The notes: generated by a model not told the origin, from the letters alone. DNA of 64,000 bases from Diploptera punctata (GCA_030220185.1 JASPKZ010004202.1:500001-564000), one strand, 5' to 3'. Shown: positions 10,426-21,159, numbered from the stretch's first letter. Numbers and translations are program-made.

Positions 10426-10988
10426 GACTTACTTACTCACTGGCACTATCGAACCCGTAGGTTCATGGCCGCGCGGACATACGCTCTCCATATATCCCTA
10501 TCCTGAGCTAATGCTTTCCAATCATTCCCTGTATAATCTACTTCCCTCAAATCATAGTTAATGTTATTCTTCCACCTCATTCTTGGTCTACCAACTGGGC
10601 GTTCTCCCTCTCGTTTTCCTACAAGAAGCTTCCATGCAAGTCTTTCATTCCCCATACGTGCAACATATCCTGCCCATCGCAGTCTACGAGACTTAACTGT
10701 TCTTATTATATCTGGCTTCCTATAAAGACCATGGAGTTCATTGTTATGTAGTCTTCTCCATTCACATGTTTGTTCATCTCTCTTTGGTCCAAAAATTTTC
10801 CTAAGTACTTTATTCTCAAATACTCATAATCTCCTTTCCTCCCTTAAAGTAAGAGTCCATGTTTCGTACCCATATAATATAACTGGTAGAATAATAGTTT
10901 TATATATTTTCAGTTTAACGTTTTTTTAAAAGAGTTGGGACATCAAGAGTCTCTGCAATGCATAATAGCACGCATTTCCAGAATTGAT
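10426..10988 (-). mobile_element. LINE-A inserted into an older LINE-A
   Basis: Complete 3' end with TTACTTACTCACTGGC tail, 5'-truncated after GCACGCATTTCCAGAATTGA. ACT is shared at both junctions (…GAGACT / ACTTAAC…), so the TSD is very short. Contains the frame MGNERLAWKLLVGKREGERP. Confidence 0.8.
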
Positions 10989-11223
10989 ACTTAACTATCC
11001 TTATTATATCTGTTATGTAGTCTTCTCCATTCACCTGTTTGTTCATCTCTTTAGGTCAAAAATATTCCTAAGAACTTTATTCTCAAATACTCGTAACATA
11101 TTTTCCTCTCTTAATGGAAGAGTCTATATTTCGAATCCAAATAGCAGGGAGAATAACTGTTTTATATATTTTTCAGTTTGAAGTTTTTTTAAAGGAGTTG
11201 GGACGACGAGAGTCCCTGTAATA
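10989..11223 (-). mobile_element. LINE-A, right half of the split copy
   Basis: Continues the 10186-10425 copy from ACTTAACTATCCTTATTATA. It is itself interrupted after CTGTAATA by an IS630-like element. Its last piece is 11792-11817. Confidence 0.75.
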
Positions 11224-11789
11224 GAGAGTGGTTCAGAAATATGGCTATACGTTTGATCACATTTTGTGACGAAAATATTATTATTAAAGGAAATATGATG
11301 TTATCATGGGAAAAGGAATCCTTCAAATTACAATAAAACAACCGAACAAATCACTGCTCACGTGCAGCTTAGCGGGTTGATTTTTTTGGGCTAGCGTCGA
11401 ATACCTCCACAATTCTCTTCGTTGGTTCTGCATCCGTGCTAATGCGAGACCTTCCAGGAGGTTTGATTTTCTGCATCTTTCCCGTTTCCAGCTGTCGTTT
11501 TCTCCACTTCCCCACAGTCGACGGCTGCAATGCTACGTTACTCACGTCTTGCCCGTCTTGCGGCCTCACGATCATTAGCATACGTTATTGCTCATGCAGA
11601 AATTGTAATTTGCTGTTGCATATTCAACGCTATTTTGACTAATGACGTAAGTTCTACACTGTTTTGTTTTAATCCATTGTTGTAATTTGAATAATTGCCT
11701 TTCCAACGGTAATTTCATATTTCCTGTAATGGTAATATTTTCATCACACAACGCGATCAAATGTATAGCCATATTTATGATTCACCCCG
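11224..11789 (-). mobile_element. IS630/Tc1-type DNA transposon remnant
   Basis: 566 bp with terminal inverted repeats: GAGAGTGGTTCAGAAATATG at the left against CGGGGTGAATCATAAATATG at the right. These continue through GGCTATAC.TTTGATC and GAAAATATTA for about 75 bp. TA flanks both sides (11222-11223, 11790-11791), and removing the element with one TA restores the LINE-A sequence. TA target and helix-turn-helix ORF fit the Tc1/mariner/IS630 superfamily. Confidence 0.8.
11369..11581 (-). pseudogene. IS630-like transposase N-terminal fragment
   Basis: 70 codons with STVGKWRKRQLETGKMQ, PPGRSRISTDAEPTKRIVEV and FDASPKK. This resembles the DNA-binding HTH and linker of IS630-type transposases. 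The catalytic DDE region has been deleted, so it could not have moved by itself. Confidence 0.55.
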
Positions 11790-11821
11790 TACATAATAGC
11801 ACGCATTTCCAGAATTGTCCA

Positions 11822-12898
11822 TACTTACTTACTCACTGGCACTATCGAACCCGTAGGTTCATGGCCGCGCGGACATAAGCTCTCCATACATCCCTATCCA
11901 GAGCTATGATTTCCAATCATTCCCTGTATAATCTAGTTCCCTCAAATCATAGTTAATGTTGTTGTCCCACCTCATTCTTGGTCTACCAACTGGGCGTTTT
12001 CCCTCTGGTTTTCCTACAAGAAGCTTCCATGGACGTCTTTCATTCCCCATACGTGCAACATGTCCTGCCCATCGCAGTCTACGAGACTTAACTGTTCTTA
12101 TTATATCTGGCTTCCTATAAAGACCATGTAGTTAATTGTTATGTAGTCTTCTCCATTCACCTGTCTGTTCATCTCTCTTTGGTCCAACATTTTTCCTAAG
12201 TACTTTATTCTCAAATACTTGTAATCTCCTTCCCTCCCTTAAAGTAAGAGTCCATGTTTCGCACCCATATAATAGGCCTATAACTGGTAGAATAATAGTT
12301 TTATATATTTTCAGTTTAACGTTTTTTTGAAAGGAGTTGGGACATCAAGATTTTCTGCAATGCATAATAGCACGCATTTCCAGAATTAAGCCTATGTTTA
12401 ATTTCTTTGTGCATCTCATTCCTATTTGTGATTATTGTTCCTAGGTATTTGAATTCAGCCACTTCCTCAAAATTTCCCTCATTTGTCATTAGCTGTCCAA
12501 TTCCATTATATAATGGCTTTCTACGTGTGACCATATATTTAGTTTTATTGATATTTACTTCCAGTCCTAATTTCTTAGTGTTACTTAATAGTGTGTGCGT
12601 GTTGGCCTTTAGTATCTCCTCGCTATCGGCCAATAGTACTACATCATCAGCATAAACTAACAGCTTATTAATACCATTGAGTTGTTAGCCTTCCTTATTC
12701 TCTAAAGATTTAATGGCATGCTCTAGTACAAAATTAAATAGTAGAGGAGATAGTGCATCTCCTTGCTTCAACCCATTCTGGATTTTAAAAGTTTCCGAAA
12801 ACTGGTTGCCTACACGCACCCTACTCTTTGTGCAATTTAGACACATTCGTATAAGTCCTCATTTGTCATTAGCTGTGCTTTTCCATTACATATTTCTG
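11822..12898 (-). mobile_element. LINE-A, long 5'-truncated copy
   Basis: Runs from the TTACTTACTTACTC tail to RT codons LIRMCLNC.K.RVRV.NQFS, i.e. past motif B. It carries TAGGCCTA at 12273-12280 inside the otherwise conserved CATATAATATAACTGG string. A 40-bp stray LINE-A piece follows at about 12859-12898. The frame is broken at several points. Confidence 0.85.
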
Positions 12899-12974
12899 TA
12901 GACAAAAAAGAAGAACGTAGATATCCTTCAACAAATTCAAATCACTTTGGTTATGGACCAAATAACTACATACT

Positions 12975-13098
12975 GAAATAATTGGCTACAAAACCTTCAG
13001 CGTATGAATGCATCTCGCATCCCTCGTCAGATTTTGAATTATCCCCGTGGAAGGGGATCTTTGGGAAGACCACTCAAAAGATGGCAAGAGACCTTTTA
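12975..13098 (+). mobile_element. LINE-B 3' fragment
   Basis: Codons WLQNLQRMNASRIPRQILNY, then GSLGRPLKRWQETF, the LINE-B C-terminal signature. It is fused directly to LINE-D. Confidence 0.75.
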
Positions 13099-13568
13099 AA
13101 AACATCCTTCCTACAAAATTAAAACAAATACTTGTACAGACTCTTATAATGCCACACTTCGACTACTGCGACATATTACTGACTAATCTTACAACTGATC
13201 TATCTGACAGACTACAGCGTGCATTCTATCTCCGTCGTTATGACCACGTGTCTCCTTCATTTCAGGCCTTATCATGGCTACGCCTAAATGACAGAAGAAC
13301 TTTACATTCACATACCTTACTATTCCAAATTCTGCACACATATTTACCAAGTTATTTAACAACACGTTTTCAACATTTATCGGCTCAACACAATTTAGGA
13401 ACAAGATCACAAGACTCTTCTTTACTTTTGATACCACAACACAGGACCTGTCTATACTCTGTATCTATGACTAGAGCATGGAACTCACTTCCCAGTCATG
13501 TCAGGGACTGTCAATCGCTATCATTATTTAAATCCAAATTAACTGATATCTTAAGTTCGACACAATGA
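13099..13568 (+). pseudogene. LINE-D reverse transcriptase C-terminus
   Basis: From KLKQILVQTLIMPHFDYCDI through FQALSWLRLNDRRTLHSHTL, HNLGTRSQDSSLLLIPQH and WNSLPSHVRDCQSLSLFKSK to a stop at 13566. This is the typical CR1/L2/Jockey-superfamily C-terminal domain. The catalytic core is missing and the N-terminal codons of the frame belong to LINE-B. Confidence 0.75.
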
Positions 13569-13855
13569 AAACATTAACTGCATAACAACTATATAGAGCA
13601 TTCCATTAATAATCATCTAGGAAGCTACTTACTTTATTTTATATCATTTTAATTTTATTATATTCTATGTTTTTGTTAGTATTAGATCACATCATCATTG
13701 TATTTTGTTTAGTCTGTATTTTAATATCTTAAAATTGTAATATGTACGTAATTTTTTAATAATTTTATTATTCGCTGGTTGAGTGGAAGAGAAGGCCTTA
13801 TGACCTTAACTCTGCCAGCTAAAATAAAGCATTATTATTATTATAACGGGGCAAT
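13099..13855 (+). mobile_element. LINE-D (CR1/L2-like) 3' part with (TTA)n tail
   Basis: RT C-terminus, then a 3' UTR of about 270 bp. It ends GAGTGGAAGAGAAGGCC, TGACCTTAACTCTGCCAGC, TAAAATAAAGCATTATTATT. This copy links the widespread 3'-end fragments in the window to a coding region. Confidence 0.8.
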
Positions 13856-13912
13856 AACAAGTCACGAGGGCTAATACATGGAAGCAAGAAGGAGAATAAT
13901 ATGATGTTATAT

Positions 13913-13988
13913 TGGTTTGTGTGACCATATATTCGGTTTTATTGTTTACTTCCAGCCCCAATTTCTTAGTGTTTATCAAGACAGTGTC
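13913..13988 (-). mobile_element. LINE-A small fragment
   Basis: Codons KLGLEVN.KTEYMVT, cut by the hAT MITE that follows. Confidence 0.65.
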
Positions 13989-13991
13989 TAT

Positions 13992-14275
13992 TAGGGTTAT
14001 AACTTTTTGGACTTTTATGAAATAAAACATTTCCTGTGCAATGAATGGGTGAACTGTTACTTAAACCCACTGAAAAAGGCCTTCATTTCACTGAGCTTCA
14101 AGAAAAGGTCACCCCCAAATATATTTATATATCAATATTTTATATTAATTTGGGGTGACCTTTTCTTGAAGCTCAGTGAAATGAAGGCCTTCTTCAATGG
14201 TTTTAAGCAACAGTTCACCCATTCGTTGCACAGGAAATATTCTATTTCATAAAAGTCCAAAAAGTTTTAACCCTA
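13992..14275. mobile_element. hAT-type hairpin MITE
   Basis: 284 bp, nearly all self-complementary (arms of about 125-135 bp around an AT-rich centre at 14118-14145). Ends TAGGGTTATAAC and GTTTTAACCCTA. Flanked by GTGTCTAT (13984-13991) and GTATCTAT (14276-14283), an 8-bp TSD with one mismatch. TAGGG ends plus an 8-bp TSD point to hAT. No coding capacity. Confidence 0.8.
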
Positions 14276-14284
14276 GTATCTATG

Positions 14285-14314
14285 TTGAGCGGTGGACAAA
14301 ATAAGGTTCGGCAT

Positions 14315-14345
<31 letters not shown>

Positions 14346-14475
14346 TTAATAGCCAATTTTGTTGGTCCATCCAATCTCCTGGTTGTAGATATTTCTCCTT
14401 CATGTATAAATATATTCCCTGACTCCTGGAGGTTTTAGGTCTTCCTCTGCCTCGTCTTCCCTCAGGTTTAGACAT
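14285..14475 (-). mobile_element. LINE-C 3' end with (GATA)n tail
   Basis: Minus codons KPEGRRGRGRPKTSRSQGIY, then LYMKEKYLQPGDWMDQQNW, and a (TAGA)n tract at about 14316-14344. Confidence 0.8.
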
Positions 14476-14609
14476 AATATGAAATAAAATAATTTACAAT
14501 GCTAGGAATGAAAATGTTTGATGAATTCGTTTCTACACTCCTGTTAACTCATGCCTATAACCTCACTTTAAAACCTTGCAACGTAAATAACTATATAATA
14601 TAAGGTTAG

Positions 14610-14980
14610 AAACTATAAAATATTTACCTTGTAGGTCCGTCTCCTCAACTTAAGTTCTTTTAAAACTCTGTAGGCCTTTCGGGACTAGTCCCATCATCAG
14701 CAGAATGCATTAGGTCCGTACTTGTTGAAGCACTAACTTGGTTGTGAGAATTTTGTACTGGGTGTGAAATCAACAACAACCTGATTCTCAATGAATACAC
14801 ACCTAATCCACACAATCCTCTGTACAAAATTCTCACAACCAAGTCAGTGCTTCAACAAGGGTCAACAAGTACGGACCTAATGCATTCTGCTGATGATGGG
14901 ACTAGTCCCGAAAGGCCTACAGAGTTTTGAAAGAACTTAAGTTGAGGAGACGGACCTACAAGGCAACTATTTTATAGTTT
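14610..14980. mobile_element. inverted pair of Penelope-type terminal repeats (hairpin)
   Basis: Arms 14610-14759 and 14822-14980 are near-perfect inverted copies with a 62-bp loop. They contain GGCCTTTCGGGACTAGTCCC and CATCATCAGCAGAATGCATT, the 'GATGATGG…CCGAAAG' pattern of PLE terminal repeats. No ORF. The PLE assignment is inference; a foldback DNA element is the alternative. Confidence 0.55.
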
Positions 14981-15491
14981 TTTACCGTACATTATATTAC
15001 TGTGAACTAATACCTCAATGGAAACTTACCATGAATTTAGTAGTAAATAACTACATACATGTCAGATCCATAGATCCTCAGATGGAAATGTTTGTAGAGA
15101 CCAGTTGTGATATCGTCAAATCCCAAGGATAATTTTGACATATAGAGAACAATGCACTTGTTTCCATCGTTAAAAAGGCAGCAAAAAAACAGGTTTTAAT
15201 GTTAAACAGACAATGATACGGTTGTAAAAGACAATTTGTGCAACATAGTTGTAACTCACTTCCTCTGGTGAGATTCCATCAAAATCTGAACTTCCTAACT
15301 ACGACCTGTACAACGGCCCCATTTCCAAACGCACGTATGTAAAACACGTTGCAGACCAAATCAATTTAAAAGAATCTTGTACACAGACCTCGTTGAAATT
15401 TTTAAGTCCTTCATTAGACTTCAGTCATACAAATTCCGATCTAAGTGCCAGTTGTACTGTAAAGAATCTTATCTAAGATATTATTCCGTCG
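14981..15491. other. no gene recognised
   Basis: AT-rich, without matches I can name. Confidence 0.5.
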
Positions 15492-15655
15492 AGTCCTGTC
15501 CATTGGTGAAACTGTGATGCTACTTTTACCCGCCATATGACTAAATTGTGTAAGGAACTGTCATCAATAGAAATATTGTTCTTAAGTAACATCGTATTTT
15601 ACAGGAAATAAGACTGAATACAAGGTAAGATGGTACCAATAATTAGGAACTTCCA
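15492..15655 (+). repeat. dispersed repeat, pair with 40427-40572
   Basis: Shares CTTTTACCCGCCATATGACT, GAAATAA.ACTGAATACAAGG and TAAGATG with 40427-40572. Both copies sit just upstream of LINE fragments. Confidence 0.6.
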
Positions 15656-15659
15656 TATT

Positions 15660-15692
<33 letters not shown>
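15656..15692. repeat. (TTTA)n microsatellite
   Basis: About nine TTTA units. Confidence 0.9.
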
Positions 15693-15694
<2 letters not shown>

Positions 15695-16448
15695 CTAGAC
15701 ATGGAGTTTATGTTCAGAAAATTATTGGACGAATACGATAACTGGGGTTTGAAAATAAATTTAGAAAAAAACATATGGGATGTGGAGCCGAAACACAAGA
15801 TTTGATATTAGAAGATGGAAAGGGGTATATTAGAGGATGTGAAGAATTTGAGTATCTGGGAGTAAAATGAGATAAAGAGGATAAACAAGAAAGTGATATT
15901 AGAATAAATAAAGGTAGAGCAATAACAGCAATGATGAATGGAGTCTTATGGAACAGACATATAACCAGGAAAAATAAGTTACAAATATATAATTCAATAG
16001 TGTGAAGTACTGACACATATGGAGCTGAAGTTTGGAAATTCAACAAAAACTTAGAACAAAAACTTATGTCGATAGAAATGGATTTCTTGAGGAGAGCAGC
16101 AAGATGTTCAAAATTAGACAAAATAAGAAATACTGTCATAAGAGAAAAAATGAATATTGGTTATTCAATAGTAGATTATATACGGTACAAGCAATTAAAC
16201 TGGTATGGGCACGTACGACGAATGCAAGAAGAAAGATTACCCAGGAAAACATTGGAATGGTGTCCGCCTGGAAGAAGGAGGAGAGGAAGACCTCGAAACT
16301 CGTGGATGCAAGAAATAAGAAGTGGAATGAGAACAAGAGGACTGGAGGACATGGATTGGATGGAGAGAGACGAGTGGAGAAGAAAAATAAAACTTTAGGC
16401 ACAGAAAGATGTGTAAACATTAAAATTCTGTATATAAATAAAATTTAC
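15695..16448 (+). mobile_element. LINE-C, RT C-terminal half
   Basis: Begins DMEFMFRKLLDEYDNWGLKI, just after the RT active site, then EFEYLGVK with stops. The best open stretch is 16066-16398: MSIEMDFLRRAARCSKLDKI, LNWYGHVRRMQEERLPRK, GRRRRGRPRNSWMQEI, MDWMERDEWRRKI. The other frame over the same bases is a shadow. Confidence 0.8.
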
Positions 16449-16925
16449 TAGCTAATACCCGGCGTGCGTTGCTACGCCCAAATAAATGAAAATTAATGTG
16501 TTTTTATGTTTAGTTGAGTAAGTCAAACGATTACAATAATTTAGTAGTGTACTTTAATATACTTATTTCTATCATAGTAACAGCTTTAGCTTCTTAATAT
16601 TAATTTAATAAATAATGCTATAGCTGTGTGTCATGTCTTCTTCAGGTAGAAGCCATTCATTGTGTATTTGTGAATGATGATTCATAGCATTTGAATGTGG
16701 GACCAAGACAGTAAGGTAAAGGAAGGATTTGTGCTTGGATGGGAAGGAAGCCTGGATTAGCTCAATGGTTAGAGCATCAGCACGGAAAGCTGAAGGTTCG
16801 GGGTTCGATTCCCGGTTCAGGCATAAATTTTTCTCTTTACCATTTGATTACAATAATTATAAATTTATATTTTTAGATACTACGTGCTGATTACCCGGCG
16901 TTGCCCGGGAATCTACTTATCCCGA
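16449..16925 (+). repeat. Z repeat, interrupted
   Basis: Starts CTAGCTAATACCCGGCGTGC, continues AATGAAAATTAATGTG.TTTTATGTTTAG, and resumes at about 16846 with GATTACCCGGCGTTGCCCGGG and CTACTTATCCCGATC. The piece between holds a tRNA-Lys-like SINE. No ORF; class unknown. Confidence 0.65.
16750..16822 (+). tRNA. tRNA-Lys-like pseudogene / SINE6 head
   Basis: 73 nt: acceptor GCCTGGA pairs with TTCAGGC, D arm GCTC…GAGC, T arm with GGTTCGATTCC. Overall it is close to tRNA-Lys. The anticodon stem TCAGC/GCTGA has the loop ACGGAAA, which lacks U33, and there is an extra base before the D arm. The AT-rich continuation is shared with 21345-21425, so I read it as a SINE head, not a working tRNA. Confidence 0.6.
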
Positions 16926-17126
16926 TCGTAAATCCACATTGATGGTATCCTAGAACGTCATCAATATAGGGAGTAAGTCTGCTTACTAAAACTATGTATG
17001 CGTGTACCAATACCTACTAAAAATACAGCTAAATACTTATGCATGCAAAATGGAGCTTACTTATTTCAGGATTTCACATCATGAGGTATATTCTTTTAGG
17101 TAAAATTTGTTATCACTAACCTCATA

Positions 17127-17390
17127 TTATTCATCTTTTTATTAACTATAAATTAGTTTCGGAACATAGTTTCTGTTCCATCCTCAGTGTCGTCACGACC
17201 GTTGTTCTGTCGTCTTGAAGAACCGTCCTTTGCTCCTTCCATTGGCAGAAAGGTTTCGAGGTTTTTCAATCTGTCAATGAAAGGAGCGAAGGACGGTTCT
17301 TCAAGACAACAGAACAACGGTCGTGACGACACTGAGGATGGAACAGAAAATAAGTTCCGAAATTAGTTTATAGTTAAATAAGAAGAATAA
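17127..17390. mobile_element. hairpin, inverted Penelope-type terminal repeats
   Basis: Arms about 17127-17246 and 17280-17390 are inverted copies, sharing AACTATAAA(C)TA, GTTCCATCCTCAGTGTCGTC, CGACCGTTGTTCTGT and CTTGAAGAACCGTCCTT. Same architecture as 14610-14980 but unrelated bases. Confidence 0.55.
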
Positions 17391-17807
17391 TATCAGCTGA
17401 GTCATAAAAATTGGAAAAACCACTTAAACTAGCGTGTCCCAGAGAACAACAGTCCGCATACGCCAGAGTTTATAGAGCCAGCGATAACCCACAATCGAAC
17501 CACATATCGATTATTATCCTCGATTACTATCCGTCGTTATGAAATTTAAATGACCAATATTGCAATAAATCCCCAAATCTATGTTAAAAAAGAAATTAAT
17601 AACATTAAAATTACCAAACGTTTATTAAAAATGGATGTACACTTACTTATCACTCCCTAGCGCTGATCCAACCAGCGATACCCCAAAACAGCGATAGAAA
17701 AATCATAGACTAAGTAATATACTCTGTGGAGAAAATATCAGTTAGCATCACAATATTGTGAATTGCATATTTAAATAAATACTTCAGAATTGTCTAATTG
17801 TATTGTA
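17391..17807. other. no gene recognised
   Basis: AT-rich. No family match. Confidence 0.5.
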
Positions 17808-18173
17808 TTGTAAGCCTATGTTTTTCCTTTACAGAGATTTAGGCGCTCTCCCCCTACAGGGAAGAATTTGAACCATACTAATTTAGTTACACTTGTTTTC
17901 GTATAGATGTCATTTTGAGTGGTCCGTGGTCAGCGTTCCGCCTCATACTGACATCTAGGAAACCAAGGTAGTACTAGCCTTTTCATTCAGGCTTAAGGAT
18001 TTTTTACGAGGCTGAAAATCTTCAGACTCGGGACCCACGGCTTAAAGTCCCTCCCGGAGGACTTGCTCCTAGGATTTTTCCGCCCTAAAAAACCCATCGA
18101 CCCCGGCCGGATTTGAACCGCGACCCTCGGGACCAGAGGCAAGGAGCATAACCACTAGTCCACCGCGGCCGAT
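17808..18173 (-). mobile_element. SINE1
   Basis: Full head at the right (GGACTAGTGGTTATGCTCC on the minus strand), body to GGCGCTCTCCCCCTACAGGG at the left. A short internal deletion removes about 40 bp relative to 7212-7621. Confidence 0.85.
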
Positions 18174-18540
18174 AAATGTAATGTCTAATGTCTAATAATG
18201 TTATAAAAATTGTTTGAAAAAGTTTAAAATATTAAATAATGGTAGTAAATACAGAAGAAGAGCTATAGTTTACAACAATATAACTGAAAAATCAAGCGCT
18301 AGTAGAAGTGCAGTTGAGCCAAGCTACCAAACCATAAAGCAAACCGCGTGAAAGTAAATGAGTAATCGTAGGAGGCCAACTTACAGCTTAGTAAATGATG
18401 AACAAAGACCACAAAAGCACAAACATCGCTGGGCCGATCACAAACACAACTGAATGACATGAAAAGAAACCTGTAGTAGTCATGGGACATCACGTGATCG
18501 GTGATGACGTACTTAACAAGTAGAGACCGAATGTTTATAT
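18174..18540. other. no gene recognised
   Basis: Nothing recognisable. The 64-codon minus frame has no support. Confidence 0.45.
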
Positions 18541-18624
18541 AGCCTACTAGCTAATACCCCGCGTGAGCTCCTACGCCTAAATAAATCTAAATTAATGTTA
18601 TTTTATGTTTAGTTGAATAAGTAA

Positions 18625-18859
18625 GTAAAGTGATCCCACAACAGGCCTCATGAGGCCCTTGGGGTAGTAGGAGGTTAAGGTTCCCACTTTTTCTAGACAA
18701 TCGGCACTTTATGTCAGCCGAGTTCTCAGCCCTGCGTGACGGCCGCCTTTACCCAAGAACAAGCGTCTGATACTCATTTCAGTTAGAGGCTGAGTCGACC
18801 CCAGGACCATAGTGCCGCCAGAGGGTTTGGGTCAGTTTAAAAATCCTGACCCCAACGGG
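18625..18859 (-). mobile_element. SINE4 with 11-bp TSD
   Basis: Flanked by TGAATAAGTAA at 18614-18624 and 18860-18870. The minus strand reads the SINE4 body (CGGCACTATGGTCCTGGGGTC, AGACGCTTGTTCTTGGG) to TGTTGTGGGATCAC. The tRNA-like head is truncated. Confidence 0.85.
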
Positions 18860-18963
18860 TGAATAAGTAAAAGGAGAAATAATTATGAATTTATATTTTT
18901 AGAAACCGCGTTCTGATTACCCGGCGTTGCCCGGGAGTCTACTCATCCCGATCTACTTGGCAT

Positions 18964-19229
18964 CCATCCATAGTAATTCTGCAGCCTTAGTAGGGAATTG
19001 TAGGTGTGGTAGCTTCCCGTTGCTTTCCACACCGATGAAGGATTGATGATGATGGCCATATTATTTCGGCGACCGTTTGGGCCTTACAGTTTTCCTGACA
19101 TTTATCTTAAAGCTGAGGAAAACCCCCGATAAAAACCTCACCCAGAAAAACTGCCCCGACCGGAGATCGAATGCGGGTCCGCTAAGTGACAAGGCAGCAC
19201 GCTACCTCGAGACCACAGCGGTGGACCGT
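18964..19229 (-). mobile_element. SINE2 with 8-bp TSD
   Basis: Flanked by CTTGGCAT (18956-18963) and CTTGACAT (19230-19237). Head at the right (GTGGTCTCGAGGTAGCGTGC on the minus strand), and a CCATCCATAGTAATTCTG end at the left. Confidence 0.85.
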
Positions 19230-19336
19230 CTTGACATAAATGAGCTAAAAGACAAAAATTAATATACTTTTTATGATTAGTTGAAAAAGTAAAATGAAAA
19301 ATAATTATAAATGTATATAGTAATTATTTTAAGACT

Positions 19337-20251
19337 ACAACAGATCAGATTTTTAGTATAAGACAGATTTTAGAAAAGAAATGGGAATATAATGGTACTG
19401 TACATCAACTATATGTAGACTTCAAAAAAGCATATGATTCAATTAAGAGGGAGAAGTTATATAGTATCCTGCTGGAGTTCGGAATTCCTAAAAAGTTAGT
19501 TAGACTTATACGAATGTGTCTAAATGGCTCAACGAGTAGGGTGCGTGTAGACAAACAGTTTTCAGACACTTTTGAAATCCAGAATGGGTTGAAGCAAGGA
19601 GATGCACTATCTCCTCTACTATTTAATTTTGTACTAGAGCATGCCATTAAATCTTTAGAGAATGAGGAAGGCTTACAACTCAATGGTATTAATAAGCTGT
19701 TAGTTTATGCTGATGATGTAGTACTACTGGCCGATAGCGAGGAGATACTAAAGGCCAACACGCACACACTATTGAGTAACACTAAGAAATTAGGACTGGA
19801 AGTAAATATCAGTAAAACTAAATATATGGTCACACGTAGAAATACATTATATAATGGAAATGGACAGCTAATGACAAATGAGGGAAATTTTGAGGAATTG
19901 GCTGAATTCAAATACCTAGGAACAATAATCACAAATAGGAATGAGATGCACAAAGAAATTAAACATAGGCTCAATTCTGGAAATGCATGCTATTATGCAT
20001 TGCAGAGACTTTTGATGTCCCAACTCCTTTCAAAAAACGTTAAGCTGAAAATATATAAAACTATTATTCTACCAGTTATATTATATGGGTGCGAAACATG
20101 GACTCTTACTTTAAGGAGGAAAGGAGATTACGAGTATTTGAGAATAAAGTTCTTAGGAAAATTTTTGGACCAAAGAGAGATGAAGAGACAGGTGAATGGA
20201 GAAGACTACATAACAATGAACTACATGGTCTTTATAGGAAGCCAGATATAA
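19337..20251 (+). pseudogene. LINE-A reverse transcriptase, partial
   Basis: Open from the left junction without an ATG. RT motif A is LYVDFKKAYDSI (D at about residue 28). Motif B is GLKQGDALSPLLFN, motif C is LLVYADDVVLLAD (catalytic YADD), and motif D is LGLEVNISKTKYM. Then follow EFKYLGTIITNRNEMHKEIK and PVILYGCETWTLTLR of the thumb. At about 20113 one G is missing (TTTAAGGAGG against TTTAAGGGAGG elsewhere), which pushes the rest into a false frame. No endonuclease or N-terminus remains. Confidence 0.85.
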
Positions 20252-20511
20252 TAAGAACAGTTAAGTCCCGTAGACTGCGATGGGCAGGACATGTTGCGCG
20301 TATGGGGAATGAAAGACGTGCATGGAAACTTCTTGTAGGAAAGCCAGAAGGAAAACGCCCAGTTGGTAGACCAAGAATGAGGTGGGAGAACAACATTAAC
20401 TATGATTTGAGGGAAGTAGATTATACAGGGAATGATTGGAAAGCATTAGCTCAGGATAGGGATATATGGAGAGCTTATGTCCGTGCGGCCATGAACCTAC
20501 GGGTTCGATAG
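20100..20511 (+). pseudogene. LINE-A C-terminal domain (second frame)
   Basis: After the 1-bp loss the true frame continues EERRLRVFENKVLRKIFGPK, RRLRWAGHVARMGNERRAWK, GKRPVGRPRMRWENNINYDL, NDWKALAQDRDIWRAYVRAA and a stop just before the tail. The GHVARM and GRPRMRW blocks are the usual C-terminal marks of RTE-like elements. Their function is not established. Confidence 0.8.
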
Positions 20512-20916
20512 TGCCAGTGAGTAAGTAAGTAAGTAAGTAATTATTTTAAGACTCCCCGTACTGATTACCCGGTGTTGCCCGAGCTAAAATACAAAATTCG
20601 TTGTTGTGAGTTATCCGTAAAAGAATACCCGCCATGTGCTGCTATGCTTGCACAGGAATCTACGCACTTGTCTCGATCTTCTTGGAATCAATGAAAGACA
20701 AAAATGGTTATTGTGAGTTATCCGTAAGAGATAAACATATGCTGTCGCGGACTTTTTTGTAGAGCTTTTTGAGATATTCAATTCTGTGTACATTAATTTT
20801 GTGTATTTGTTATGGTTTAGGCAGCGTAAGCCATTTAATCGTCCAAAAAGCTACTTTTTCACGTTTTCTACTATAAGGGGGTATTTTTAAGGGTGTAGGA
20901 GTTGAGTTTCACTTCT

Positions 20917-21014
20917 TGTAAGCCCATGTTTCCCTTAACAGAGATTTATGCGCCCTTCCCCTACAGGGAGCAATTTGAACCACACTAATTTAGTTACACT
21001 CGTTATCGTATACA
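20917..21014 (-). mobile_element. SINE1, distal part (split copy)
   Basis: CTTGTAAGCCCATGTTTCCC to CGTTATCGTATA. The rest of the same copy is 22248-22541; LINE-D has inserted between. Confidence 0.85.
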
Positions 21015-21128
21015 TAATAATAATAGCTTTATTTTACCTGGCAGAGTTAAGGCCATAAGGCCTTGTCTACCACTCAACCAGGTTTAAGAAAATACAAAAA
21101 AAAAATAGTCTTACATCTAAATTACATT

Positions 21129-21159
<31 letters not shown>

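Larger units (their letters stand above)
19337..20537 (+). mobile_element. LINE-A, reference copy with 16-bp TSD
   Basis: 1201 bp, 5'-truncated inside the RT, ending AGTGCCAGTGAG plus (TAAG)n. Flanked by TAATTATTTTAAGACT at 19321-19336 and 20538-20553. This is target-primed reverse transcription with a microsatellite tail, as in RTE-like LINEs. It has the fewest defects among the copies and defines the family here. Confidence 0.9.
18541..20915 (+). repeat. Z repeat array carrying three nested insertions
   Basis: Z sequence pieces at 18541-18624, 18860-18963, 19230-19336 and 20538-20915. The third piece restarts the monomer (AAAAATTAATATACTTTTTATG…), so at least two Z monomers lie in tandem. 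Interrupted by SINE4, SINE2 and LINE-A in that order, each with its own TSD. Confidence 0.7.

Noticed and set aside
14007..14252. 81-codon ORF
   Set aside because: Lies wholly in the palindromic hAT MITE and reads through both arms.
16136..16420. 94-codon minus ORF with hydrophobic stretches
   Set aside because: Antisense shadow of the LINE-C coding frame.
16750..16822. functional tRNA-Lys gene
   Set aside because: Anticodon loop lacks U33 and a lysine anticodon, the pre-D spacer has an extra base, and the flanks are SINE-like.
19514..20251. host gene of 245 codons
   Set aside because: It is the LINE-A reverse transcriptase; the last 45 codons are out-of-frame after a 1-bp deletion.
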